From assembly GCA_012800215.1 (NCBI GenBank), contig JAAZJT010000054.1, positions 1 to 24,650 of the forward strand: DNA of 24,650 nucleotides. Reading direction: 5' to 3'. Below, one piece after another: positions 5,964 through 13,327 of the stretch. The translations under genes and the position numbers were made by a program. How positions within the stretch are numbered: the stretch's first letter is position 1; each line of letters starts with the position of its first letter. Source of the DNA: Bacillota bacterium. Its GTDB lineage: Bacteria > Bacillota > Dethiobacteria > Dethiobacterales > Dethiobacteraceae. A model generated the notes under the pieces. The model made no database searches, was not told where the DNA came from, and saw only the letters and a list, made by a program, of their open reading frames with translations.

Positions 5964-7241
5964 TTGTTTGCAGCACTTACCATTGCAGGTTCCGATTCTG
6001 GCGGAGGAGCCGGTATCCAGACAGATCTAAAAACATTTACTGCACTTAATGTATATGGCACTAGCGTCATTACAGCCTTAACAGCTCAAAATACGAAGGG
6101 AGTGCAGGGTATACATACTGTCCCTGCTGATTTTGTCTCATGCCAACTGGAATCTGTATTATCTGATATTCCCGTTCAAGCAGCAAAAACAGGCATGCTT
6201 GGTGAAGCCGATATTATCCATGCAGTTGCACAACAAGTAAAAAAATTTCAATTAGAAAAACTGGTAGTAGATCCGGTAATGGTGGCTGAAAGCGGTGATC
6301 GTTTATTTAAAACAGAGGCCGTAGAAACTTTAATCAAAGAGCTCTTGCCTCTGGCACTGATTGTAACTCCAAATTTGCCTGAAGCAAGCGTCCTGGTTGG
6401 AAGCAAAATTGAAACAGTACCAGAAATGATTGCAGCAGCTAAAAAAATCATATCCTATGGACCCCGCTATGTGCTAATTAAAGGTGGCCATCTAAATGGT
6501 GAAGAAATGGTTGATATCTTGCACGACGGAGAAAACATTTATCGCTTTAGCGAAAAAAAACTACAAACAATTCATACTCATGGCAGTGGTTGTACCTATG
6601 CTGCCGCCATTGCCGCTAATTTGGCCAAGGGGTTTTCCCCCATACAGGCTGTTAAAATATCTAAACGTTTTATCACGAATGCCATTTTGCATGGAATATC
6701 TGTAGGTGGTGGTTACGGCCCTACTAACCCCATAGGAGCGCTTATGGCTGAGGTAAATTCTTTTCGCACTGCTGCTGCCCTTTCTGAGGCACTGACTATA
6801 ATTAAAAAAGAAAATGCATGTGCAGAGCTGTTAGTGGAAAGTAACCCCCGCCTCTTCTACTGCGCTGAAGATACCCAAAGCGTTAAAGATATCTCTTCTC
6901 AATTTATCTCTTTTGAACCCAAACAACACCAGCGAATTAAGATATCAGCGGCATCAGAGGAAAATAGCTCATTACTGGCCAACCTGCTCCTTGAAATACA
7001 TAAAAAAAACCCGGTTCTCCGGGCTATGGTACAGGTAAAGTATTTACCAGAAATAGCTTCTAAAGCTGCAACTATAAAATTTAAGACACAGGACCACACT
7101 ACTTCATTGCCAGATGGGCCGATTCTACTGCAATTACAACGCGCCGGCAAAGCAGAGCCAATATTGCTGCTGTGCGCTTCTACGCCACAGGATGCGGCAG
7201 AAGAATTAGTTAAACTGGCTAAGACTTTCTGTCGCGCATAG
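5964..7241 (+). CDS. thiD: ThiD-ThiN fusion: HMP(-P) kinase with a divergent thiamine-phosphate synthase domain
   Basis: A 425-residue protein of thiamine synthesis. The N-terminal part (to about 255) is ThiD, which phosphorylates hydroxymethylpyrimidine and its phosphate: LTIAGSDSGGGAGIQTDLKT, MLGEADII, DPVMVAESGD, LIKGGHL and the anion-hole THGSGCTYAAAIAA. The rest (about 265-425) resembles ThiN, the ThiE-unrelated thiamine-phosphate synthase often fused to ThiD, in NPVLRAMVQVKYLPEI and in the final PILLQLQRAGKAEPILLL segment. This domain is short and lacks the usual PEVGSN and GxSxHVA blocks, so its activity is doubtful. TTG at 5964 is preferred because GGAGGAG (5951-5957) precedes it; a TTG at 5940 in the same frame lies inside pfk with no ribosome binding site. 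No other thiamine gene is in the window. Confidence 0.88.
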   Translation: MFAALTIAGSDSGGGAGIQTDLKTFTALNVYGTSVITALTAQNTKGVQGIHTVPADFVSCQLESVLSDIPVQAAKTGMLGEADIIHAVAQQVKKFQLEKLVVDPVMVAESGDRLFKTEAVETLIKELLPLALIVTPNLPEASVLVGSKIETVPEMIAAAKKIISYGPRYVLIKGGHLNGEEMVDILHDGENIYRFSEKKLQTIHTHGSGCTYAAAIAANLAKGFSPIQAVKISKRFITNAILHGISVGGGYGPTNPIGALMAEVNSFRTAAALSEALTIIKKENACAELLVESNPRLFYCAEDTQSVKDISSQFISFEPKQHQRIKISAASEENSSLLANLLLEIHKKNPVLRAMVQVKYLPEIASKAATIKFKTQDHTTSLPDGPILLQLQRAGKAEPILLLCASTPQDAAEELVKLAKTFCRA

Positions 7242-7245
7242 TATC

Positions 7246-7740
7246 TTAATTTACATCAGTTACCTGCCAATATTCCCCTGCCTTAACAATTGTCAAGGCA
7301 GCCGTGGTTGGATCAACCGGCCCCGTAGAAGAACGCCAAAAGTATTTAATGATAACTTTTTGTTTTTGTTTAGACAAAATTTTTGTATCTACTATTTCAA
7401 AACTATCAAGCCATGGACTAGATGTACCTATATTCCAGTAGCTCTCTTCTGGTCTGCCCCATGCAGCAATAAGCTCCTTCCTTAATTTTTCTGCTGCCAC
7501 GACATAGTGAAAGACGCCATTTCTGTACAGCATACCTTTACCCCAAAGCTGTGCAGCCTGTTCGGGGGATGTGGCCCCAAACTCATCCAATACTTGCTGA
7601 AATAAATAAATCTGCCCTTTGCTCTGCTGGAGGCTGATTGTATCCTGCTCTGTACTGCCAGGTTGCATTTCTGCCGAACTCACCGCCATTAAAATTAGCA
7701 CAAAAGCAAGCAAGATTATTTGTCGTAATCTTCTTTTCAT
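7246..7740 (-). CDS. Exported protein of unknown function
   Basis: A 164-residue protein with a clear signal sequence: RRLR, then a hydrophobic run IILLAFVLILMAVSSA, then a polar mature part. No lipobox cysteine is present, so it is secreted or held by an uncleaved N-terminal anchor. The mature part has an SPEQAAQLWGKGMLYRNGVF segment and ends in KVIIKYFWRSS...LTIVKAGEYWQVTDVN, a beta-strand pattern like the NTF2-like or DUF4829-type extracytoplasmic domains of Firmicutes; that is a resemblance of pattern only. It converges on thiDN with 4 bases between the stop codons and no visible terminator. A GGGGGA ribosome binding site precedes the ATG. No function is assigned. Confidence 0.75.
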   Translation of the reverse strand: MKRRLRQIILLAFVLILMAVSSAEMQPGSTEQDTISLQQSKGQIYLFQQVLDEFGATSPEQAAQLWGKGMLYRNGVFHYVVAAEKLRKELIAAWGRPEESYWNIGTSSPWLDSFEIVDTKILSKQKQKVIIKYFWRSSTGPVDPTTAALTIVKAGEYWQVTDVN

Positions 7741-7826
7741 TAATTTTCCCCCATAGATAATTTATCTTTATCATTCCACAGGGGAAAACTTTTACCAGTA
7801 CAAATTATTGCTTTTCAAATCACTTT

Positions 7827-8549
7827 TTATAAAAAATATACGCTGCCCGTACGGGCTAACTCTGTAGGCGGGAACACCTGCTGAGCTTCGGCTAATGCCT
7901 GCAGCGGATTCCTATCTGGATGATGGTGAGTTAGAACTAGGCGCTTTACTCCTCCAGCTGCAGCTGCCTGTGCTGCCTGAAAGGCTGCCAGATGATTAGC
8001 ATGCCCTTTTTCAATATCTTGGCGTAAGTAATTCGCTTCACAGAGAAATAAATCTGCGCCTTTAACCACATCATTCAAACCGTCAAAATACTCTGTATCA
8101 CCGGAATAAACAAGCTTTTTCCCATTCATTTCCACTGTAGCGATATAAGACGGCACAGAATGGACGCCTGCCGTAAAAGAAAAGTACATTCTGCCCAGTT
8201 TTATTTTTGTAGTTGTGGAGAGCGGTTTAACCTGTAGGCAGTGCTTGTAAGGTATTAACTCGAATTCTTTTGTCGGCTCAGATGGAGCATAAACTGTTAA
8301 ACTTTGATTTGTAGGCATATTTAGCAACATATAACGCAATATCTTGATATCACCGATATGATCACTATGTAAATGACTTAGTATAATAGCATCTAAATTA
8401 GCCGGTTCACAGTAATAGAGTAACTGACTTAACACGCCATTGCCGCAATCCAACAATACAGTTGTTTCTTCATCCTGCAATAAATACCCTGAACAACTTT
8501 CTCCGGCCACCGGGTACGGACCATAACAACCTAAAACAGTCAGCTGCAT
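7827..8549 (-). CDS. Metallo-beta-lactamase-fold hydrolase (YhfI/RNase Z-like)
   Basis: A 240-residue member of the metallo-beta-lactamase superfamily. The zinc motif HLHSDH (59-64) is intact, with a C-terminal KKLVYSGDTEYFDGL strand carrying the bridging aspartate and a final LTHHHPDRN histidine. The start MQLTVLGCYGPYPVAGESCSGYLL is characteristic of the Bacillus YhfI and RNase Z branch. Full RNase Z (about 305 residues) has a flexible tRNA-binding arm that is not seen here, so a small-molecule or phosphodiester hydrolase is more likely than tRNA 3'-processing. The metal ligands suggest an active enzyme in the cytoplasm; the substrate is unknown. It is probably co-transcribed with the exported protein that follows 86 bases downstream. 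Confidence 0.88.
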   Translation of the reverse strand: MQLTVLGCYGPYPVAGESCSGYLLQDEETTVLLDCGNGVLSQLLYYCEPANLDAIILSHLHSDHIGDIKILRYMLLNMPTNQSLTVYAPSEPTKEFELIPYKHCLQVKPLSTTTKIKLGRMYFSFTAGVHSVPSYIATVEMNGKKLVYSGDTEYFDGLNDVVKGADLFLCEANYLRQDIEKGHANHLAAFQAAQAAAAGGVKRLVLTHHHPDRNPLQALAEAQQVFPPTELARTGSVYFL

Positions 8550-8669
8550 TAATCAACACCCTTTTTTAAAATAAAAATTTTATAAACACAATAAGTAATT
8601 TAATTTATAGTATAAAATCTCCTTTAAGCTGCAAGCTATAAAAAAATAAAAAACTCGCTGATTTTATTG

Positions 8670-8685
8670 TTGGTAACCTTACCAA
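8670..8685. promoter_or_regulatory. Dyad in the divergent intergenic region
   Basis: TTGGTAA-CC-TTACCAA is a perfect 16-base palindrome between the hydrolase gene (minus) and the small ORF (plus). It sits 80 bases before the plus-strand ribosome binding site, and a short T-run follows. It may be an operator or a small hairpin. Confidence 0.4.
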
Positions 8686-8743
8686 TGTTTTTATCGTAAC
8701 TTTTTTTAAATTTAACAGATACTAGAGAAGAAAGACTATAAAA

Positions 8744-8758
8744 ACACCTAGGAGGTGT
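8744..8758 (+). promoter_or_regulatory. Ribosome binding site inside a short inverted repeat
   Basis: ACACCT-agg-AGGTGT places the AGGAGG ribosome binding site of the next small gene in the loop and right arm of a 6-bp stem. In RNA this would hide part of the Shine-Dalgarno, suggesting weak or temperature-dependent translation. Confidence 0.45.
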
Positions 8759-8764
8759 AGCCAG

Positions 8765-8932
8765 ATGTCTTTTTTCCCTGAACCTTGGAATAACCAAGAC
8801 TCGGACGTAGAGATAGCAGAAGAAATGTCCGCAATGGAAGCTCTGGACCCGCCATATGAACCTGCAGGCCCCAATTATCAATCACTATTTCGTCGCTATT
8901 GGGAACGACTTGTCCGTAATTACCGTAGGTGA
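8765..8932 (+). CDS. Small protein of unknown function (55 residues)
   Basis: The frame begins MSFFPEPWNNQDSDVEIAEE and ends SLFRRYWERLVRNYRR. A strong AGGAGGTG stands 7 bases before the ATG. The acidic first half, central PPYEPAGPNY and very basic aromatic C-terminus give a split charge pattern. It is not similar to any family I recognise. Its TGA overlaps the GTG start of the following ATP-grasp gene (GTGA), so the two are translationally coupled and may work together. This coupling and the ribosome binding site are the main grounds for calling it real. A structural or partner protein of the ATP-grasp ligase, or its peptide substrate, are possible roles; both are speculation. Confidence 0.7.
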   Translation: MSFFPEPWNNQDSDVEIAEEMSAMEALDPPYEPAGPNYQSLFRRYWERLVRNYRR

Positions 8933-9981
8933 GAAATGTGACCACTCTATGCATCGCCATACACAATAAAATGCTAGCAGCCGCATTGGCGGTGCCTGCA
9001 GTTGAGCGGCCGCTTAGTCAGCGTGAAACTATGCAGATATGCGCCCAAAGGTACCAGGATGGGACTTCACCCTATCCTACTTGGTACCTTTTTGGCTGCC
9101 AGAAAAAAAATGTAACTGGGCTTGTCACTAATTATACCCGGCAAGGTTTAGAAGTATTTCTTTGCCCGGAAAAAAGTTTAAAAGCAGATATAAGGGCAGA
9201 TTACATTGATGTTCAATTTTGTAGTACAGTCGATACGGAATTAGTTAGTTACTGGCAGCAAGCAGGTAAAAAAGTTTTTGGCTATCTGCCAACATTTTTC
9301 TCCTCAAAAGCTTTTTTAGGAGATGCTCTAAAAAAAAATAACGGAGCTCGCTACTTACCCCTGCAAAAAAATTATAATCACAAAAGCAATCCCATCTTGC
9401 CTGGCGGCAATATTGCAGTTTGGATTCTTAAAACCCCATACGGTTCAGCAGGTAAAAATAGCGATGGAACTCCCTATACGGTATGGCAGTCTGAAGCACT
9501 TGAGGAACATCTGCCTTCTCTGATAAAAAAGCTTAAACATAACGAAGAACTAATTTGCAGTGAATTTATTTTTACCAATGACCCCTATGCTTATTATGCT
9601 GACCATGTAGTGCATAAAATGCATTTCCTTTCCACCACTGAACAGGCAGCACAGCCCTATGGTTTGTATTGCCAAAAGTTTATTCATCACTGTAATTGGC
9701 CTGCCCTTCAAGCGCAAAAAATGTTACCGCTAGGCGAGTTTATAGGCAAGCCGGAAATCACCAACGGCTATATCGACAATATTCACGAATTTACCACTTT
9801 TGTTGAAGCTCTTTCTTTTCATAAGGGGAGAGTTATGCTTTCCATTGATTTTATTCTCCCCCCCGATGGTATCCCGCGCTATTTGGAAACTAATAAGTTG
9901 GCAGCCACTTTCGCTGAACAGTTCGACCCTCACCTCCCTCCCCTGGTTGATTATTATGCTCAGCTACCACTGAATCAGTAA
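8929..9981 (+). CDS. ATP-grasp domain protein (putative carboxylate-amine/thiol ligase)
   Basis: A 350-residue protein. The middle has an ATP-grasp-like lysine strand and glycine loop (VWILKTPYGSAGKNSDGTPY), and an acidic EELICSEFIFTNDPYAYYAD strand follows. Near the end, MLSIDFILPPDGIPRYLETN matches the metal-binding D/E...E-x-N strand pair of the fold. ATP-grasp enzymes join a carboxylate to an amine, thiol or peptide through an acylphosphate; the substrate here is unknown. The family resemblance is moderate, and the weak match to YheC/YheD coat-associated ATP-grasp proteins is only a hint. GTG at 8929 overlaps the TGA of the preceding 55-residue gene. A second GTG at 8938 is possible. Confidence 0.68.
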   Translation: MRNVTTLCIAIHNKMLAAALAVPAVERPLSQRETMQICAQRYQDGTSPYPTWYLFGCQKKNVTGLVTNYTRQGLEVFLCPEKSLKADIRADYIDVQFCSTVDTELVSYWQQAGKKVFGYLPTFFSSKAFLGDALKKNNGARYLPLQKNYNHKSNPILPGGNIAVWILKTPYGSAGKNSDGTPYTVWQSEALEEHLPSLIKKLKHNEELICSEFIFTNDPYAYYADHVVHKMHFLSTTEQAAQPYGLYCQKFIHHCNWPALQAQKMLPLGEFIGKPEITNGYIDNIHEFTTFVEALSFHKGRVMLSIDFILPPDGIPRYLETNKLAATFAEQFDPHLPPLVDYYAQLPLNQ

Positions 9982-10010
9982 ACAATAAAATTAATAAAAA
10001 GGAGCTGTTT

Positions 10011-10196
10011 TTGTTGTCTGATTATCGCAATCTCGTGGAAAATTCCATTAGAAAATGTGAAAGTTCGGCAGCTGACTTACGCACAGCAGCAGAACAGGTA
10101 GAAAATACAGCAGCAAAAATTTCTTTTGAACAAGCCGCACAGGATTTGGAGCAGTGTATACAAAAATGTAAAATTGCTTTGAATCAACTTTATTAA
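10011..10196 (+). CDS. Small helical protein, unknown function
   Basis: A 61-residue protein that begins at TTG (10011, or the adjacent 10014) with AAAAAGGAG just upstream. It is almost entirely helix-forming, with repeated alanine and glutamine positions (SAADLRTAAEQVENTAAK, FEQAAQDLEQCIQKC), and has three cysteines (19, 49 and 53) in a pattern not typical of zinc sites. It vaguely resembles the short DUF1657-like proteins of sporulating Firmicutes, but I would not assign it. It lies 29 bases after the ATP-grasp gene and before a strong terminator, so it ends that transcription unit (small ORF, ATP-grasp, this gene). Confidence 0.65.
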   Translation: MLSDYRNLVENSIRKCESSAADLRTAAEQVENTAAKISFEQAAQDLEQCIQKCKIALNQLY

Positions 10197-10208
10197 ACTG
10201 ATCCGGCC

Positions 10209-10238
10209 AAGACCCCCCCTGCCTGCAGGGGTCTTTGA
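10209..10238 (+). terminator. Terminator of the ATP-grasp unit
   Basis: AAGACCCC (10209-10216) and GGGGTCTT (10228-10235) form an 8-bp GC-rich stem that can extend into the loop; only a short T-run follows. Confidence 0.75.
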
Positions 10239-10330
10239 TTATCACCCGCTTTATAGAAAATAAAAGCCATCTATCACCAATGGTTAAAAAGGTGAATATA
10301 TACTCAAAAAACATCCTTTTTCCCATAATA

Positions 10331-10339
10331 TGATATAAT
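10331..10339 (+). promoter_or_regulatory. Extended -10 promoter of the amidohydrolase gene
   Basis: TGATATAAT is a perfect TGnTATAAT, 32 bases before the ATG at 10372. The -35 is weak. Confidence 0.65.
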
Positions 10340-10371
10340 AGCGTAAAAACATCTGGGGAGGTTTTTACAAT

Positions 10372-11490
10372 ATGCAAATTATTAAAGTGCCAGAAGAGAT
10401 TAGCATAAAATACGGGCAGCTTTGGGACGGGCTGTCAGCAAATGTTTATAATAATGGCATTTTAAGTATTACAAATGGTTTTATAAAAGCAATTAATGAT
10501 CATACTAGCAATGTAGAACCGGTTTTAAATTTCAGCCATGCCACTTTAATGCCGGCGCTCATTGATACACATATTCATTTAGCATTCCCCTACGAAGACG
10601 TTCAACCTTTAGACCAGCGCGCGCAACAATATCTGCAGGCTGGTGTAGCGGCAGTCCGGGACGCGGGGAGTACTTGTGGCAAGCTTTCTGTGAATTCCTC
10701 CTTATTACTGCTGCAATCAATGGGAGCAATTTACAAAAAAGGATGTTACGGTTCAGCACTGGGGTATCCGGCCGAAAATTTGTCCCAGGCGCTGCAACTT
10801 GTTGATAAGCTAGCTAAACTAGGAGCTAAGCATATTAAAATTGTTGCATCAGGTATCTTTAGCTTTAAAATCTTTAGCAAAACAGGAGCCGCCACCTTTT
10901 CTGCTTCAGAGCTGCGCTCAATTGTGAAAAGGGCTGCAGCGTATAATTTGCCGGTAATGGCTCATGCAAGTGGCGATGAAGCTGTTAGGTGTTGTCTTGA
11001 AGCGGGCGTTAGCACCATTGAACATGGCTATTTTATGTCGCGTGAAACTTTAAAAAGGCTGGCAGCATCAGGTATTTATTGGGCCCCCACACTCTCCCCC
11101 GTTAATGCACAACTAGCCAAACCGGAGTTATTCAGTGCCCTTTCCCCTGCAATGCGGGAGGTAATTACACGCTCTCTACAATATCATCAGGAATTAATCG
11201 CAGAAGGTTTTGCTTTGGGTGCTCGCATTTTAGCAGGTACAGACGCCGGTGCTCCGGGAGTTCTGCACGGCATATCTCTTTTAGAAGAAATAATGCTTTT
11301 ACAAAATTCCGGCCTTTCTCCTTTAGCAGCTCTTCAGGCTGCTACCAGTAAAGCAGCCCTTGCTTGCCAATTATCAGAAGCGGGAAGTTTAATGACCGGT
11401 AAAAAGCCATATATTTTGGTACTTAAAGATAATCCCTTAAATAACCTCAGGACACTTTTCTCTCCTGAGGCACTACTGATACCTGCTTGA
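10372..11490 (+). CDS. Amidohydrolase-superfamily metal-dependent hydrolase
   Basis: A 372-residue TIM-barrel amidohydrolase. All metal-site positions can be seen: DTHIH (65-69), the probable carboxylated lysine in HIKIVASG (Lys156), MAHASG (His198), IEHGY (His218) and AGTDAG (Asp291). The sequence AVRDAGS and the Lys-His-His-Asp order point to the Xaa-Pro dipeptidase, imidazolonepropionase-like and cyclic-imide branch; substrates range from peptides to lactones, so none can be named. It is shorter than many of these (400-420 residues), mainly through a compact C-terminus. GGGGAGG precedes the ATG. It is followed by a zinc-ribbon gene 34 bases downstream, which may share its transcript. Confidence 0.88.
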   Translation: MQIIKVPEEISIKYGQLWDGLSANVYNNGILSITNGFIKAINDHTSNVEPVLNFSHATLMPALIDTHIHLAFPYEDVQPLDQRAQQYLQAGVAAVRDAGSTCGKLSVNSSLLLLQSMGAIYKKGCYGSALGYPAENLSQALQLVDKLAKLGAKHIKIVASGIFSFKIFSKTGAATFSASELRSIVKRAAAYNLPVMAHASGDEAVRCCLEAGVSTIEHGYFMSRETLKRLAASGIYWAPTLSPVNAQLAKPELFSALSPAMREVITRSLQYHQELIAEGFALGARILAGTDAGAPGVLHGISLLEEIMLLQNSGLSPLAALQAATSKAALACQLSEAGSLMTGKKPYILVLKDNPLNNLRTLFSPEALLIPA

Positions 11491-11524
11491 TACCGCAAAG
11501 TGACTAAATAAAAGAGGGTTAATC

Positions 11525-11746
11525 ATGACGGATCATATTTGCCCCTACTGTAACGGTTTATACGAGTTAAAGGTTAGCTGTCCTTACTGTGGCAGCAGCA
11601 TGGAGGATTGTGGTACTTTACAGGAAATGCTAGGTCCATATTCTCCTTATGAAGAAAATTCCTTACTTATGGGCAATCATTCCTGTATTCACCAACTATA
11701 TTGCCACCATTGCCAGGCACAACTACAGTTTTCAGTCCCTACTTAG
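11525..11746 (+). CDS. Small zinc-ribbon protein
   Basis: A 73-residue protein with CPYC (6-9) and CPYCG (19-23) near the start and a later CHHC near the end, a set of knuckles that would bind one or two zincs. The middle (EMLGPYSPYEEN) is polar and contains no other recognised domain. The ribosome binding site AAGAGGG is adequate. Such small ribbon proteins are common and usually bind nucleic acid or other proteins; no role is assigned. The gene converges on murE with about 60 bases between, in which I see no clear terminator. Confidence 0.7.
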   Translation: MTDHICPYCNGLYELKVSCPYCGSSMEDCGTLQEMLGPYSPYEENSLLMGNHSCIHQLYCHHCQAQLQFSVPT

Positions 11747-11807
11747 GTTGATACTCATATTTCCGGACAGCCTATTTACCGCTCACTTGCACGTTAATTT
11801 TAAGAAA

Positions 11808-13256
11808 TTAAGAAATAAAAAATGCTTCCACAGCCTGTTTATCTGAATAAGGAATATGCTGATCACCGATGAGTTGGTAGGTTTCATGTCCTTTACCTGC
11901 TAAAAGAACAATATCTCCTTTATCTGCAATAGACAGTGCATAATGTACTGCTTCGTTACGATCCGGCAGCACTACGGGGAGATGCTCCATTCCCTGCAGA
12001 ATTTCGCGTATAATACCCTCCGGCGACTCAGTGCCCGGATTATCAGAGGTAACAATCACTACATCACTGTAAGCTTCAGCAATTCTACCCATAAGCGGTC
12101 TTTTTGTTCTATCTCTGTCACCTGGGCAGCCAAAAACTATAATTAACCTGCGATGTGGCAGTGCACTTAAAGTTGTCAGCACTTTTTCCAGACCATCGGG
12201 TGTATGGGCAAAATCTATAAAGATACTAAACTCCTGCTGAAAATTAATTGCTTCCAGCCTGCCCGGGATAGACTCAAGATTATCAACTCCGTCAATAATG
12301 GCTTCTGGCGCAATTCCTTCAGCTAAAGCCGCGGCCACTGCCGCTATTGCATTGTAGACATTGTATTCCCCCGGTAAATGCACATTAATTTCAAATTCTA
12401 AGTTGCCATAACGTATTACTACGAGGGTTTCTCCTACAGTAGTACTGGCAACAAAACCGCGTACCGCAGCATTATCATGCAAACCATACGAGAACACAGG
12501 CACATCCAGGCTGGTCAGTAATAGTTTACCATAGTGATCATCTGCATTAATAATGGCTTGAGCACGGCCATTTTCTTTTTTAGGCAATTTTTTAAAAAGA
12601 TGTGCTTTTGCTGCAAAATATTTTTGCATGCTTTTATGAAAATCTAAATGGTCATGTGTTAGATTAGTAAAAATAGCTGTATTAAACTCCACATGCTCCA
12701 CTCTGCACCAGGTTAAGGAATGAGAAGATACTTCCATCACCACATGCTTAATATTCTGTTGATTCATCTCGGCAAAAGTTTTGTGCAGAGCAAATGCTTC
12801 CGGGGTAGTCAGATCTCCGGGAAGATACTCCTTATCCATACGAATACCTACTGTACCGATTACAGCGGCTGCATAACCTGCTGCACGGTAAATTGATTGC
12901 AAAAAGTGTGTAGTAGTAGTCTTGCCATTCGTTCCCGTTACCCCTACTATATGTAGTTTACGGCTAGGATGAGCAAAAAAACGATCGGATAAAAAAGACA
13001 ATGCATGGCGCGTATCAGAAACATAAATAGTTGGTACCGGCAGATTTAGTGGTTTAGTCGCCAGCACGGCAACTGCGCCCCTCTCCACAGCTTGCCCGGC
13101 GAAAAAGTGGCCATCTACCCGCATGCCTTCCAAACATACATATAATTCGCCTGGTAAAACATAGCGGGAGTCGTGAGCGATTCCTGCTACTTCCAAATCA
13201 AGATTCTGACTTGCTGTTTGATGTGCATAACCTTTTAATAAGCTGGAAAGTTTCAT
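11808..13256 (-). CDS. murE: MurE-type UDP-MurNAc-tripeptide ligase
   Basis: A 482-residue Mur ligase that adds the third amino acid to UDP-MurNAc-L-Ala-D-Glu in peptidoglycan synthesis. Visible motifs are the P-loop VTGTNGKTTTTH (106-117), TTPEAF (the UDP-MurNAc-dipeptide site), MEVSSHSL, the carbamylated-lysine segment YFAAKAHL (Lys217), HLPGEYNVYNA, the FGCPGDRDRTKRPLMG segment and AGKGHETYQ. In meso-diaminopimelate enzymes the substrate motif is DNPR; here it is DNPG (405-408), so the arginine that holds diaminopimelate is absent. Length and every ATP-site motif are otherwise normal. GAGGAG stands 8 bases before the ATG. It lies outside any dcw cluster, downstream of nifV and proBA, so it may be a second copy. 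The amino-acid specificity is left open. Confidence 0.93.
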   Translation of the reverse strand: MKLSSLLKGYAHQTASQNLDLEVAGIAHDSRYVLPGELYVCLEGMRVDGHFFAGQAVERGAVAVLATKPLNLPVPTIYVSDTRHALSFLSDRFFAHPSRKLHIVGVTGTNGKTTTTHFLQSIYRAAGYAAAVIGTVGIRMDKEYLPGDLTTPEAFALHKTFAEMNQQNIKHVVMEVSSHSLTWCRVEHVEFNTAIFTNLTHDHLDFHKSMQKYFAAKAHLFKKLPKKENGRAQAIINADDHYGKLLLTSLDVPVFSYGLHDNAAVRGFVASTTVGETLVVIRYGNLEFEINVHLPGEYNVYNAIAAVAAALAEGIAPEAIIDGVDNLESIPGRLEAINFQQEFSIFIDFAHTPDGLEKVLTTLSALPHRRLIIVFGCPGDRDRTKRPLMGRIAEAYSDVVIVTSDNPGTESPEGIIREILQGMEHLPVVLPDRNEAVHYALSIADKGDIVLLAGKGHETYQLIGDQHIPYSDKQAVEAFFIS

Positions 13257-13285
13257 GGCACACTCCTCTAGCTGCTAATAGCATT

Positions 13286-13309
13286 GGACACCGACTTTCG
13301 TCGGTGTCC
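13286..13309. terminator. 10-bp perfect hairpin between nifV and murE
   Basis: GGACACCGAC (13286-13295) and GTCGGTGTCC (13300-13309) form a perfect stem. Read on the minus strand, the direction of the nifV transcript, the loop is a GAAA tetraloop. No T-run follows on that strand, so it could be a weak terminator, a processing or attenuation site, or a stabiliser of the nifV 3' end. Confidence 0.55.
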
Positions 13310-13327
13310 GCTTTCTATTCTAATAAT

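Noticed and set aside
5940..5966. TTG at 5940 as start of thiDN
   Set aside because: It lies in the end of pfk without a ribosome binding site; GGAGGAG precedes the TTG at 5964, which gives a normal ThiD N-terminus.
8636..8966. Two minus-strand frames opposite the 55-residue gene
   Set aside because: No ribosome binding sites; the plus-strand frame has a strong one and is coupled to the next gene.
10048..10377. 109-residue minus-strand frame over the small helical gene and the amidohydrolase promoter
   Set aside because: It crosses a terminator and a promoter that fit the plus-strand genes; composition is not protein-like.
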